Assembly: GCF_026340675.1 (NCBI RefSeq)
Contig: NZ_JAPEOX010000001.1
Location: forward strand, 4,464,001-4,528,000
Length of the DNA stretch: 64,000 bases
Source: Streptomyces sp. NBC_01264
Lineage (GTDB): Bacteria > Actinomycetota > Actinomycetes > Streptomycetales > Streptomycetaceae
Reading direction: 5' to 3'
Shown: piece after piece, positions 57,149 through 64,000 of the stretch
Layout of the letters: each line of letters begins with the position of its first letter
Position numbering within the stretch: position 1 is the stretch's first letter
The notes under the pieces: model-generated
What the model was told of the DNA's origin: nothing
The model's database searches: none
Seen by the model: the letters and a program-made list of their open reading frames with translations, nothing else
Program-made: the position numbers and the translations under genes

Positions 57149-57214
57149 CCCGAAGGGCGGCCCTGGCCCGCCCCTCCGTACGAAGGGCGGGCCCGGTCGC
57201 GTTAGGCTCGACGG

Positions 57215-57304
57215 GTGGATCCCAAGACCAGAAACCGCGTCATGGCCGGTGTGCTCGTTCTGATGTTCGTCGTGGTGGCCGTGGCCGCCGCGGTGGGCCA
57301 GTAG
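57215..57304 (+). CDS. 29-residue membrane peptide, probably leaderless
   Basis: GTG-GAT-CCC...CAG-TAG encodes MDPKTRNRVMAGVLVLMFVV then VAVAAAVGQ: a basic N-terminus and one membrane helix. TTAGGCT ends 7 nt before the GTG and resembles a -10 box, so the mRNA would be leaderless. Below the size limits of gene callers. Confidence 0.6.
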   Translation: MDPKTRNRVMAGVLVLMFVVVAVAAAVGQ

Positions 57305-57328
57305 ACCGGCGGCCCACCGCCCCGGCAG

Positions 57329-58172
57329 CTACCAGGCGAACGCCTCCGGGGCCGGACCCGGCCCCGGGAAGACCTCGTCCAGTCCCGCCAGCACCTCCGG
57401 CGACAGCTCCAGCTCCACCGCCCGCAGCGCGGACGCGAGCTGCTCCGGCGTACGCGGCCCGACGATCGGCCCCGTGACCCCCGGACGCGTCAGCAGCCAG
57501 GCCAGGGCGACCTCGCCGGGCTCCAGGCCGTGCTTGTCCAGCAGGTCCTCGTACGCCTGCACCTGCGCCCGTACGGAACTGTTCGCGAGCGCGTCCGCGG
57601 AGCGGCCGGTCGCGGTCCGCCCCGACTCCGACGCCTTGCGGATGGCCCCGCCGAGCAGCCCGCCGTGCAGCGGGGACCACGGGATGACGCCGAGCCCGTA
57701 CGCCTCGGCCGCCGGGATGATCTCCAGCTCCGCCCGCCGCTCGGCGAGGTTGTAGAGGCACTGCTCGCTGACCAGGCCGAGCCGCCCCGAGCGCGCCGCG
57801 GCCTCGTTGGCCTGGGCGATCTTCCGGCCGGGGAAGTTCGAGGAGCCCGCGTAGAGGATCTTGCCCTGCTGGATCAGGACCTCGACGGCCTGCCAGATCT
57901 CCTCGAAGGGCGTCAGCCGGTCGACGTGGTGGAACTGGTAGATGTCGATGTAGTCGGTGTTCAGGCGCTTGAGGCTGGCGTCGACGGCCCGCCGGATGTT
58001 CAGCGCCGACAGCCTGTCGTAGTTCGGCCACGGGTCGCCCTCGGCGGCCATGCTCCCGTAGACCTTGGTGGCGAGGACCGTCTTCTCCCGACGGCCGCCG
58101 CCCTGGCCGAACCAGGTACCGATGATCTCCTCGGTGCGGCCCTTGTTCTCGCCCCACCCGTAGACGTTGGCG
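57329..58172 (-). pseudogene. Aldo/keto reductase, 5' end replaced by an integrated element
   Basis: The last 280 or so codons of an NADPH-dependent AKR: TANVYGWGENKGRTEEIIGT, LATKVYGSMAAEGDPWPN, IDIYQFHHVDRLTPFEEIWQ, YAGSSNFPGRKIAQANEA, then GPIVGPRTPEQLASALRA. The family sequence preceding TANVYG is ...FDTANVYG; here it reads LFGTANVYG, so the first ~55 residues, including the catalytic Asp, are gone. The junction coincides with the start of the element. The open frame upstream (to 58309) is integrase-region sequence and not part of the protein. Confidence 0.85.
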
Positions 58173-58200
58173 GTACCAAACAATCCACTTTGACGCCGTA
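58165..58200. other. Left attachment junction (attL) of the integrative element
   Basis: Sequence passes from AKR coding (ACGTTGGCGGTACC) to element sequence (AAACAATCCACTTTGACG). Serine integrases recombine at a 2-bp core, here most likely within GGTACC-AAAC around 58172-58180. The integrase gene starts 80 bp inside, as usual. The opposite end is outside the window. Confidence 0.65.
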
Positions 58201-58219
58201 CCCGCAGAAGTTCTAGCGT
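58190..58219 (+). promoter_or_regulatory. Integrase promoter
   Basis: TTGACG (58190-58195), 18-nt spacer, TAGCGT (58214-58219), 35 nt before the GTG. Good match to the principal sigma factor consensus. Because it lies just inside attL, it is the integrated-state promoter. Confidence 0.6.
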
Positions 58220-58254
58220 CGATCCCCAAGCACCACAGGGGATGGGGAGAGCAA

Positions 58255-59904
58255 GTGGCAAGAGTCCTTGGAGTAGTCCGCCTGTCGAAGGTGTCGGACG
58301 AGACCACATCGCCGGAGCGTCAGCGCCGATCGATTCAACGATGGGCCGATCAGGAAGGGCACGTCGTCGTCGGGTGGGTCGAAGACATCGACGTATCCGG
58401 CAGTGTCGAGCCGTGGAAGCGCCCTGACTTCAGCAAGTGGCTGCCGTCCACTATTGGCAAGGAGGTCAGCTCGATCGAACACCGGATCGCGCTGGAGGAG
58501 TCCCGGGCCGACGAGTACGACATCATCTGCGCGCTGAAGCTCGACCGCCTCTCACGGCGTGTGCTCCACGTACACACGCTCGTGGAGTGGTGCGAGAAAC
58601 ACGGCAAGGAGGTCGCCACCGTCGAGGACGGGATCAACCTGAACACGCAGATGGGCAAGCTGCTGTTCAGTCTGATCGCGTCGTTCGCGGAAGGGGAGCT
58701 CGAAGCCATCAAGGCCCGGGCGAAGTCCTCGTACAACCACCTGGTGAAGGAGGGACGCTGGCGCGGGGGCCGGATTCCGTACGGCTACCGGGCGGAGAAG
58801 CAGGACGCCGGTGACGGCTGGGGACTGATCCCGGACGACTATGGAACGGACACCGCAGGAACGCTGCGTGAGATCGTCCGACGGCTCATCGAGGGAGAGT
58901 CGGCGAACAGCATCGCCCAGTGGCTCAACGAGGACCCGACCAAGACCCCGGTGTCACTCGACGCCCAGTACATCAGGAACGGCAAGCCACCGAAGGGGGG
59001 CCGGTGGACCGCCGCGAACACAGCCAAGGTGGTGCGCTCCCTGAACGTTCTCGGTCAGATGGAGGTGACGGAGGAAGTTGTCATCGACGGCCAGAAGACG
59101 AAGCGAACCCGCGTCGTCCGTGACACGGAAGGACGCCCTCTCCAGCGGGCGGAGCCGCTGATCACTCAAGAGGAGTGGGAACTGGCGAACAAGAAACTGG
59201 ACGAGAACACCAGCAAGCGCAACGGCAACCGGAAGGGCGGCTCCCCGATGCTCAGGGTCGCCTTCTGCACCTGCGGAGAACCCGCGTACCTCGGCCCGGG
59301 GCGAAACTGGCCGTACTACCGCTGTGCGTCCCGGACCACTCACAAGCCCTGCCCTACGGGCAGCAAGGGCATTGCGGCTCATGTGCTGGAGGGAGCCGTC
59401 GAGGAGGTCTTCCTGCGTGCGGCCGGCGATGTCGAGGTCGTGCGGAAGGTCTTTCGCCCGGGCGTCGACTTCACGCGGGACATCGAGGAGGTGAACCGCG
59501 CGCTGGCCGAGTTGCGCGAGGACCGCGAAGCCGGTCTCTACTCCAGCGAGCTGGGCAAGCAGGAGTACCGGGAGACGTACAAGCGGCTGGACGCACGACG
59601 CGAGCAACTCATGGCCCAGCCCACCCGGCCGGATGGCTGGGACGAGATCCCGACGAATGAGACCTACCGCGAGCGCTGGGCAAAGCTGTCGACCCAGCAC
59701 GAGAAGGGCAAGGAACTCCGGGCAGCCGGAGTCAGGGCGGTCATCCACGCTGAGAAGCTGCCGCCCCTGACCGCTGTGCAGGCGATGTCCCCGGAAGGAC
59801 ATGACGGCATGTGGCAGGAAGGAAAGGGCCGCGTGCAGGTCTTGATCCCGATGGACTTCAAGCGCCGCGTCCGGGACCTGGCGGCGGTGCACAGCGAGAG
59901 CTGA
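58255..59904 (+). CDS. Large serine recombinase (integrase)
   Basis: 549 residues, GTG start with GGGGAG 5 nt upstream. The catalytic domain (about 1-150) opens ARVLGVVRLSKVSDETTSPE, with the nucleophile Ser at residue 11 and the SPERQRRSIQRWA and LKLDRLSRR blocks. The recombinase domain is about 165-290 (RIPYGYRAEK). A Cys-rich zinc ribbon (CTCGEPAYL ... CPTGSKG) is about 340-380, then a coiled-coil (VNRALAELREDREAGLYSSE) and C-terminal tail. Full-length, likely active; would integrate at the AKR gene. Confidence 0.95.
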   Translation: MARVLGVVRLSKVSDETTSPERQRRSIQRWADQEGHVVVGWVEDIDVSGSVEPWKRPDFSKWLPSTIGKEVSSIEHRIALEESRADEYDIICALKLDRLSRRVLHVHTLVEWCEKHGKEVATVEDGINLNTQMGKLLFSLIASFAEGELEAIKARAKSSYNHLVKEGRWRGGRIPYGYRAEKQDAGDGWGLIPDDYGTDTAGTLREIVRRLIEGESANSIAQWLNEDPTKTPVSLDAQYIRNGKPPKGGRWTAANTAKVVRSLNVLGQMEVTEEVVIDGQKTKRTRVVRDTEGRPLQRAEPLITQEEWELANKKLDENTSKRNGNRKGGSPMLRVAFCTCGEPAYLGPGRNWPYYRCASRTTHKPCPTGSKGIAAHVLEGAVEEVFLRAAGDVEVVRKVFRPGVDFTRDIEEVNRALAELREDREAGLYSSELGKQEYRETYKRLDARREQLMAQPTRPDGWDEIPTNETYRERWAKLSTQHEKGKELRAAGVRAVIHAEKLPPLTAVQAMSPEGHDGMWQEGKGRVQVLIPMDFKRRVRDLAAVHSES

Positions 59905-60151
59905 CCGTCTCTTCCTTGGACGGCAGGAGGGCCCCGCTACAGGCCCTCCCCTGCTCTGTAGGATTCCTGCCAGGTCGCCGCCGTCGCTCCCGACTGCCGA
60001 GACCGAGTCCGGGTCAGAAGTCCTGGGCACCCTGTGAGGACCATGCCGGCCGTGTCTGGTCCACCCCCGCGAAGAAAGGGAGGCACATGTCCCGCCACCA
60101 GGCGGGGGTAACTGGCGCACCCGTGCGCCGCACAGGAAGGAGCCGCGCTCA

Positions 60152-60502
60152 GTGGCTATCCACTTCGGCACCGGCCGCTCTTGGGACGGGATCTCCCAGC
60201 ACGAGTACCGGCGCATGGCCCAGGACTCACGGCACCAGCTCGCCTACCGCGTCCACTTCGCCGCTCTCGGGTGGGCCGACTGCCAGGGCCACGCGAGCTT
60301 CGGTCCGGGGAAGTTGGCCGCTCTACTGGGCAAGGAGGACCAGCCCCTGTCGGACCAGAGCGCGACCAATGCCGTCATCCGAGCGAAGCGGCTGGACCTC
60401 GTGTCACCGCGATCCGGGGCCGCTTGCCTCGTTGTCCCTCCTCACCTCTTCCAGAAGAGGAAGGGCGCTCCGGTCCCGTGCCGCATTCACCAAGACCGAT
60501 AG
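60152..60502 (+). CDS. Element-encoded hypothetical protein
   Basis: 116 residues. GTG at 60152 with AAGGAG 9 nt upstream. Begins AIHFGTGRSWDGISQHEYRR; the mid part LAYRVHFAALGWADCQGHAS resembles small helix-turn-helix-like proteins carried by Streptomyces integrative elements. No catalytic motif. An overlapping frame with a good ribosome site (ATG at 60087) runs through it and is probably not translated far. Confidence 0.65.
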   Translation: MAIHFGTGRSWDGISQHEYRRMAQDSRHQLAYRVHFAALGWADCQGHASFGPGKLAALLGKEDQPLSDQSATNAVIRAKRLDLVSPRSGAACLVVPPHLFQKRKGAPVPCRIHQDR

Positions 60503-60606
60503 GCACCGCTCCCGTGTGTAGCCCACACACGCCTCACGTGTACCGGCAACGCCTCTGAGCTGCGGAAACGCACGCCGCCTCTCTTATCTTTTTGGCCTCA
60601 CAGTGC

Positions 60607-60857
60607 GGCCCCTGCCGGGGCCGATAGCACAAAGCGTCATGCTGAGCAGCGGCGAAGGGGAGCAAGGCGCGGCAGCGCCCTCAGCGGCAGAGGCAAGGGC
60701 GGCCGTCAGGCCGCCGTCGCCCGAGCCTGCTTCGGCAGACGGCCCCTCAGGGGCCCAAGAAACGTAGGACAGGAAGCGAACCAGGTGGGGCGCTGCGCGC
60801 CCCAAAAGAGTGAAGCCTCGAAAGATGAACTCAAAAGGGCTGCACTCTTGTGCAGCC
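60607..60857. repeat. Array of five perfect hairpins in a gene-free stretch
   Basis: In 60503-61047 I find no supported gene, but 250 bp hold GGCCCC-TGCC-GGGGCC (60607), GGCGGCC-GTCA-GGCCGCC (60698), GGCCCCT-C-AGGGGCC (60741), GGGGCGC-TGC-GCGCCCC (60787) and GGCTGCAC-TCTT-GTGCAGCC (60838). Similar clusters occur at plasmid/ICE origins, transfer loci and structured RNAs. Confidence 0.7.
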
Positions 60858-61047
60858 TCCTGGCCAACGGTCGGATGGGGTGAAGCGGCTTGACCTGTGT
60901 GTTCTTCACAATCACCTCCCTTCGCCATCGCCTGACGGCCTTTGGAACCGTGGCAGGATCTCAGCCGCCAAGACGTGGCGGTCTGCCCTGTCAGACCCAG
61001 GGGGTCATACCCCACCCCTTCGCCGCCGACCTGAATGGCTGTGCCGG

Positions 61048-61170
61048 TCAGCCATTCTCGGCGTTGTCATGGAGGGCGGCTTCGGCAATCTGACGTACGC
61101 GGTCGAGAGTGATGCCGGTGCGCTCCTCGACTGCGAGGGGGTGGTCGGTGGGTTCGAGCTCGCACGATGA
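61048..61170 (-). other. Possible small ORF, no clear start
   Basis: Reads CELEPTDHPLAVEERTGITL, then DRVRQIAEAALHDNAENG and stop, directly after the DUF7848 gene. Composition is protein-like (helical, acidic), but there is no ATG, GTG or TTG before the in-frame stop upstream. It may be the tail of a frameshifted gene. Confidence 0.3.
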
Positions 61171-61179
61171 GACCGAGGG

Positions 61180-61401
61180 CTATCCCGTGCGCTCGACCCA
61201 CGCGAAGGACGTGCACCAGCGGCGGAAACCTTGGTGCCCCGTTCGGCCTGTGTGGCTCATGCACTCGATGTCCACCGCTGCTCCGTCGTCCGAGGCCGGC
61301 GCCTGCCAATCGCAGCGCAGGCACTCGGCCTCGAACGTCACGTCCGTCCCCGGGTGCCGACTGATGCGGTGTTCCACGTACCGCAGGACTGAACTCGTCA
61401 T
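61180..61401 (-). CDS. DUF7848-type small zinc-ribbon-like protein
   Basis: 73 residues from the ATG at 61401: TSSVLRYVEHRISRHPGTDV, AECLRCDWQAPASDDGAAV, DIECMSHTGRTGHQGFRRWC. The CxxC and Cys/His pattern suggests a small metal-binding fold. Frequent in mobile elements of Streptomyces. Its ATG overlaps the stop of the gene before it (ATGA). Confidence 0.7.
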   Translation of the reverse strand: MTSSVLRYVEHRISRHPGTDVTFEAECLRCDWQAPASDDGAAVDIECMSHTGRTGHQGFRRWCTSFAWVERTG

Positions 61402-61601
61402 CGCAACCTCCGGGTCCGGTGCGGATGGTTGCGGATCTCCACGTCGGCGTCCGTCGCCGCCGACAGATCGCCCAGATCCCGAGCCTCCTGCCGCTGCGCG
61501 ACCAGGGCCGTACACACCCCACACCCGTCCGCCGGTTTCGGCGGCAGGTTCGGCAACGACAGGTACATCGGCCCCGACATCGTCGTCTTCGCTCTGCTCA
61601 C
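61398..61601 (-). CDS. Element-encoded small hypothetical protein
   Basis: 67 residues from the GTG at 61601 (GGGGAGG 8 nt upstream). Contains SLPNLPPKPADGCGVCTALV with one CxxC, then AQRQEARDLGDLSAATDADVE. Typical small gene preceding DUF7848 in Streptomyces elements. Function unknown. Confidence 0.65.
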   Translation of the reverse strand: MSRAKTTMSGPMYLSLPNLPPKPADGCGVCTALVAQRQEARDLGDLSAATDADVEIRNHPHRTRRLR

Positions 61602-61664
61602 GCTGTGCGCCTCCCCGCTCGCTCAATCAGTGGAGACGATGGTCCAGCCGCTGATCAGCGGGAT

Positions 61665-62495
61665 CTAGCCCGTTTCCCGTTCACGCAAGAATCCGTCCCG
61701 GATGTCAGCAAGCATCGCTCTCATTGCGTCGCCGACGGTGGCCACTGAGGCGAAGCGCTCGTACTTGTCGACGTACAGGGCGACATCCCTTGGATCGGTC
61801 ACAATCACCTCGGCGTGCGTGGTCTCGACCGTCACCATTCGGTCGTCCCGAATGACGAAGGAGTGCCCCGGCACGTCGGTCTGCGGACGGTCCAGGGGGA
61901 CGACTCGGACGTCCACGTTCGGCAGGCGAGAGACGGAGGCGATGCGGTCCAGCTGTCCGGCCATCATCGCGGGCGGGAGAAGACTCCAGCGCAGCACAGG
62001 TTCCGTGATGACGAAGCGGAGCTGTTTGCCGGTGTCGTACAGCACCCGTTGACGCTCGATCCGAGCTCCGATGGTGCGGGCAAGCTGATCCTCGCTCAGT
62101 CCCTTGCCTTGCAATACGGCGCATACATATTCGGGTGTCTGCAACAGCCCGGGGACCAGGGAGGGCTGGAACAGCCGCAGCAGCTTCATCGAGGCTTCCA
62201 GAGCCCGGATCTCCTCCTGCTTCCGGTGGAAGCCCATACGCCGGAAAAGCCGCCAGGCCGTCGCCTCAGTGGCCTGGGCACGCGCCGCAGCCATGTACTC
62301 GGCCTTGACCTGCTCGGACACATCCAAGGCCGTAAGGATGAGCTCCACGTCCACCACACTGGGCGCCACGTGGCCGTTCTCGATCTTCGACAGCTTGGCG
62401 GTGGACATGACGGCGCTGCGTGCGACGGCCTTGGCCTCCTTGCCGGATGCCTGCCGGAGCGCCCGCAGTGCTGATCCCAGTTCGGTTCTGTTCAC
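61665..62495 (-). CDS. XRE-family regulator with DUF5753 domain
   Basis: 276 residues from the GTG at 62495, which overlaps the DUF6879 stop as GTGA; an ATG at 62516 would add seven residues. Helix-turn-helix: LGSALRALRQASGKEAKAVA and STAKLSKIENGHVAPSVVDV. DUF5753 follows (about 95-265): SLVPGLLQTPEYVCAVLQGK, then VLYDTGKQLRFVITEPVL. Such BldB/whiJ-like regulators are paired with small partner proteins and control development, competence or element functions. Confidence 0.88.
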   Translation of the reverse strand: MNRTELGSALRALRQASGKEAKAVARSAVMSTAKLSKIENGHVAPSVVDVELILTALDVSEQVKAEYMAAARAQATEATAWRLFRRMGFHRKQEEIRALEASMKLLRLFQPSLVPGLLQTPEYVCAVLQGKGLSEDQLARTIGARIERQRVLYDTGKQLRFVITEPVLRWSLLPPAMMAGQLDRIASVSRLPNVDVRVVPLDRPQTDVPGHSFVIRDDRMVTVETTHAEVIVTDPRDVALYVDKYERFASVATVGDAMRAMLADIRDGFLRERETG

Positions 62496-63016
62496 CCGCC
62501 GTACGTCGCCCACCATTCGGAAAACGGCTCGGCGTGAGCGAGAGCCGTGTCCCGGTAGCGGACGAAGTCCGCCGCCCGCCCGGTATCAAGGAACTCCGGC
62601 CCGCGGAACGCACCCGTGTCGTCGTAGTTCATGACAACCGGGGAAGTCTCGTCGAACAGCCAGAAGTCCGGCACCCCTTCCAGGGGGTTCGGCTTCTCGG
62701 TGATGTCCAGGATGAAGAACTCCTCACCGCCCGTCATGTTCTTCATGTACCCCCAGCCGAGCTCGTAGCGTAGGTAGGCCGTCAACGGTCGGGAGACGAT
62801 GTGCACCCGGTACATCCGTCTGCCGGCCTGCGTGGCGGCTCGGACGGTCTCGACCCACCCCGCGTTGTAGTCCTCCGGCTGCGGCTCACCCGCGAGGAAC
62901 GCGCGCAGGTTCTCTGCGCTCGACGGCACGTTGTAGTCGTCCAGGATCTCCAGCCGGAACGCTTCTCGCTCGAAGGTCTTGAACCGCTCAGTCAGGTTGC
63001 TAGATGAGCTGATCAC
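62492..63016 (-). CDS. DUF6879 protein, partner of the XRE regulator
   Basis: 174 residues from the GTG at 63016 (GGAAGG 6 nt upstream). Contains RFKTFEREAFRLEILDDYNV, ELGWGYMKNMTGGEEFFILD and FWLFDETSPVVMNYDDTGAF. DUF6879 genes almost always sit beside a DUF5753 regulator and are thought to be its regulated or antagonistic partner, in the manner of whiJ clusters. Confidence 0.87.
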   Translation of the reverse strand: MISSSSNLTERFKTFEREAFRLEILDDYNVPSSAENLRAFLAGEPQPEDYNAGWVETVRAATQAGRRMYRVHIVSRPLTAYLRYELGWGYMKNMTGGEEFFILDITEKPNPLEGVPDFWLFDETSPVVMNYDDTGAFRGPEFLDTGRAADFVRYRDTALAHAEPFSEWWATYGG

Positions 63017-63191
63017 GGATGGCCTTCCGGATGAGTTCGATGGGGATCTCGACCAACGTCTCGTGCGCGGGGACTGCCAACCCGTGGTCAGCCGGCGTCT
63101 CACCTTGGACCAGGAGTGTCCCCCTGTCCGTCGCGTACAGCGTTGGGCAGTCCCCGTTCTCGCAGCTCGTTACAAGCTTCCTGACCTTCAC
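63000..63191 (-). CDS. Small element-encoded protein upstream of DUF6879
   Basis: 63 residues: KVRKLVTSCENGDCPTLYAT, then HETLVEIPIELIRKAIRDQL. The CENGDCPT pair of Cys suggests a metal or disulfide. Overlaps DUF6879 by 17 bp. Position suggests a third member of the XRE/DUF6879 module. Confidence 0.65.
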   Translation of the reverse strand: MKVRKLVTSCENGDCPTLYATDRGTLLVQGETPADHGLAVPAHETLVEIPIELIRKAIRDQLI

Positions 63192-63336
63192 GCCGTGCCC
63201 CCTCGCTGTGCCCGTCTGTGGTCAGATCCCATGCTCTCGACCATCACTGGGTCGGCGCAAGGACTGGCAGTTTCCAGAACGGGAAAGCTGGGATCGCAGT
63301 AGAAGGACCCGAAAGGAAGCTGTAGAGCCCAAAAAC

Positions 63337-64000
63337 TCAAGCCTCTAGATCCTCTATGTGCTCCAGAGTGTGAACCACATCTGGATGCCCCTGTCCCATC
63401 AGGCGGACCTGATCCGCATATAGAGCACGGAAAAGTGCCAGCGCCTGCTCAGACTCTCCCATCAGAAGTACATGAAAGGCAAGGTAATCCCGAGCCTGCA
63501 AGGTTCGACTATCGTCTTCCCCATGCACCCGAGCACGATCTTCAGCAAGCCGCCTGTAGGCCAGCAGGGCAGACTCCATATCCCCAGAGCTACGCAACCA
63601 CGAAGCCAAGCGCATAACCGTAGAAATGGTTTGTGGATGATCCCGGCCGAGGATCATTTCACAATCCACAAGCAGTTTCGAGAAGCCGGATACCGCCACA
63701 TCGATTTCGCCGCTTCGCCCCTTCCAGTGCCATAGGAGCCCTTGCACATCAAGAGTATTAGGGTGCCGTGGACCTCTTTCTATCAGATTTGCGTTTAGGA
63801 TCTCCTCGCTGATCACAGCAGCTGCCGCCGGGTCCCCACCTGCACCAATAGCATCCGCCAAATGGGCTTGGATCTCCAACACGCTTGGATGCCCAGCCCC
63901 CAGCGCTTTCCTCTGGTCTGCGAGAAGCGACTCAAACACTCCAACGGCTCGCGTAAATGATTCGACCTCCGCATACAAGTCACCCAGACGATGACGCGCA
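63337..64000 (-). CDS. Tetratricopeptide-repeat protein (5' end outside window)
   Basis: More than 220 residues, still open at the edge (ARHRLGDLYAEVESFTRAVG). At least four TPR units: LLADQRKALGAGHPSVLEIQ, LGRDHPQTISTVMRLASWLR, GEDDSRTLQARDYLAF and MGQGHPDVVHTLEHIEDL. The L-G-x-x-H-P-x-x pattern marks the TPRs that follow NB-ARC domains in Streptomyces. G+C is low here, about 55%. The N-terminal part is needed to know if it is a STAND-type ATPase. Confidence 0.8.
   Translation of the reverse strand, partial: ARHRLGDLYAEVESFTRAVGVFESLLADQRKALGAGHPSVLEIQAHLADAIGAGGDPAAAAVISEEILNANLIERGPRHPNTLDVQGLLWHWKGRSGEIDVAVSGFSKLLVDCEMILGRDHPQTISTVMRLASWLRSSGDMESALLAYRRLAEDRARVHGEDDSRTLQARDYLAFHVLLMGESEQALALFRALYADQVRLMGQGHPDVVHTLEHIEDLEA

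Larger units (their letters stand above)
58173..64000. mobile_element. Integrative element with serine integrase (left part)
   Basis: From the AKR junction onward: integrase, small hypothetical, hairpin-rich region, DUF7848, XRE/DUF5753, DUF6879, small protein, TPR protein. G+C falls from about 70% to roughly 60% and lower near the right edge (63.3-64.0 kb). No plasmid transfer (traB/spdB) or phage structural gene is visible in the part present, so plasmid-type ICE or prophage cannot be told apart. Confidence 0.75.

Noticed and set aside
60087..60521. ORF starting MSRHQAGVTGAPV with a good ribosome site
   Set aside because: Overlaps the better supported 60152 gene in another frame and soon becomes Ser/Arg/Thr/Pro shadow sequence; at most a short leader.
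60584..61015. 143-codon minus-strand frame over the hairpin region
   Set aside because: No ribosome site, no protein-like periodicity, and the sequence is dominated by hairpins.

Overview
The window is about 70% G+C, with GTG and TTG starts, many 4-bp gene overlaps and strong actinobacterial gene content (DmdR1, SARP/AfsR-type regulator, Rpf-like transglycosylase, class F sortase, DUF2530, TerD, DUF6879/DUF5753 pair). It is a Streptomyces chromosome (or a very close relative); from about 58.2 kb to the right edge it is an integrated mobile element.

Layout. 0-8 kb: an ABC exporter (ATPase + permease), two secreted wall hydrolases sharing one C-terminal repeat module, a tiny secreted repeat peptide, and a divergent pair with a TrmB/LuxR-type regulator. 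8-12.7 kb: a scar. An IS200/IS605-type element with a tnpB broken by one stop codon sits between the 3' remnant of an MDR oxidoreductase and a 5'-truncated, frameshifted AfsR-type regulator, so sequence from both genes is gone. 12.9-20 kb: alpha/beta hydrolase, iron regulator dmdR1 with an antisense ORF, a SIS-domain sugar-phosphate protein behind a DasR-like operator, a PAS protein, pdxH and citrate synthase. 20.1-29.7 kb: a leftward acyl-CoA catabolic operon (TIGR03084 protein, AtuA-like, MCC-type carboxylase beta and alpha, acyl-CoA dehydrogenase, enoyl-CoA hydratase, TetR) with a TetR-type palindrome at its head and an exact parS match inside the carboxylase alpha gene. 30-42 kb: HAD hydrolase, YafY/WYL regulator with a clear operator, a second IS605-type element with intact tnpB, EamA exporter, a large FAD/Fe-S oxidoreductase, serC, and an Ig-like repeat protein coupled to a class F sortase. 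42-58 kb: TerD, a sacsin-like GHKL ATPase, ArsR-type regulator and MFS, a PIN/RHH toxin-antitoxin pair, a P-type ATPase, a purine permease, MarR and MFS, and ThpR. 58.2-64 kb: the left end of an integrative element. A large serine integrase interrupts an aldo/keto reductase gene, followed by a hairpin-rich noncoding stretch and a leftward block of small genes with an XRE/DUF5753-DUF6879 pair and a TPR protein that runs off the edge.

The most unusual thread is a family of long palindromic elements (core TCAAACGCCGG, outer arms GTCCCCTACCCGCC) present in at least five places. Three are intergenic. Two lie in frame inside domain linkers of real proteins (the AtuA-like protein and the FAD/Fe-S oxidoreductase), behaving like coding-sequence-invading palindromic MITEs. 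Regulatory palindromes are also unusually legible in this window (TetR, YafY, MarR, toxin-antitoxin and DasR-like sites).
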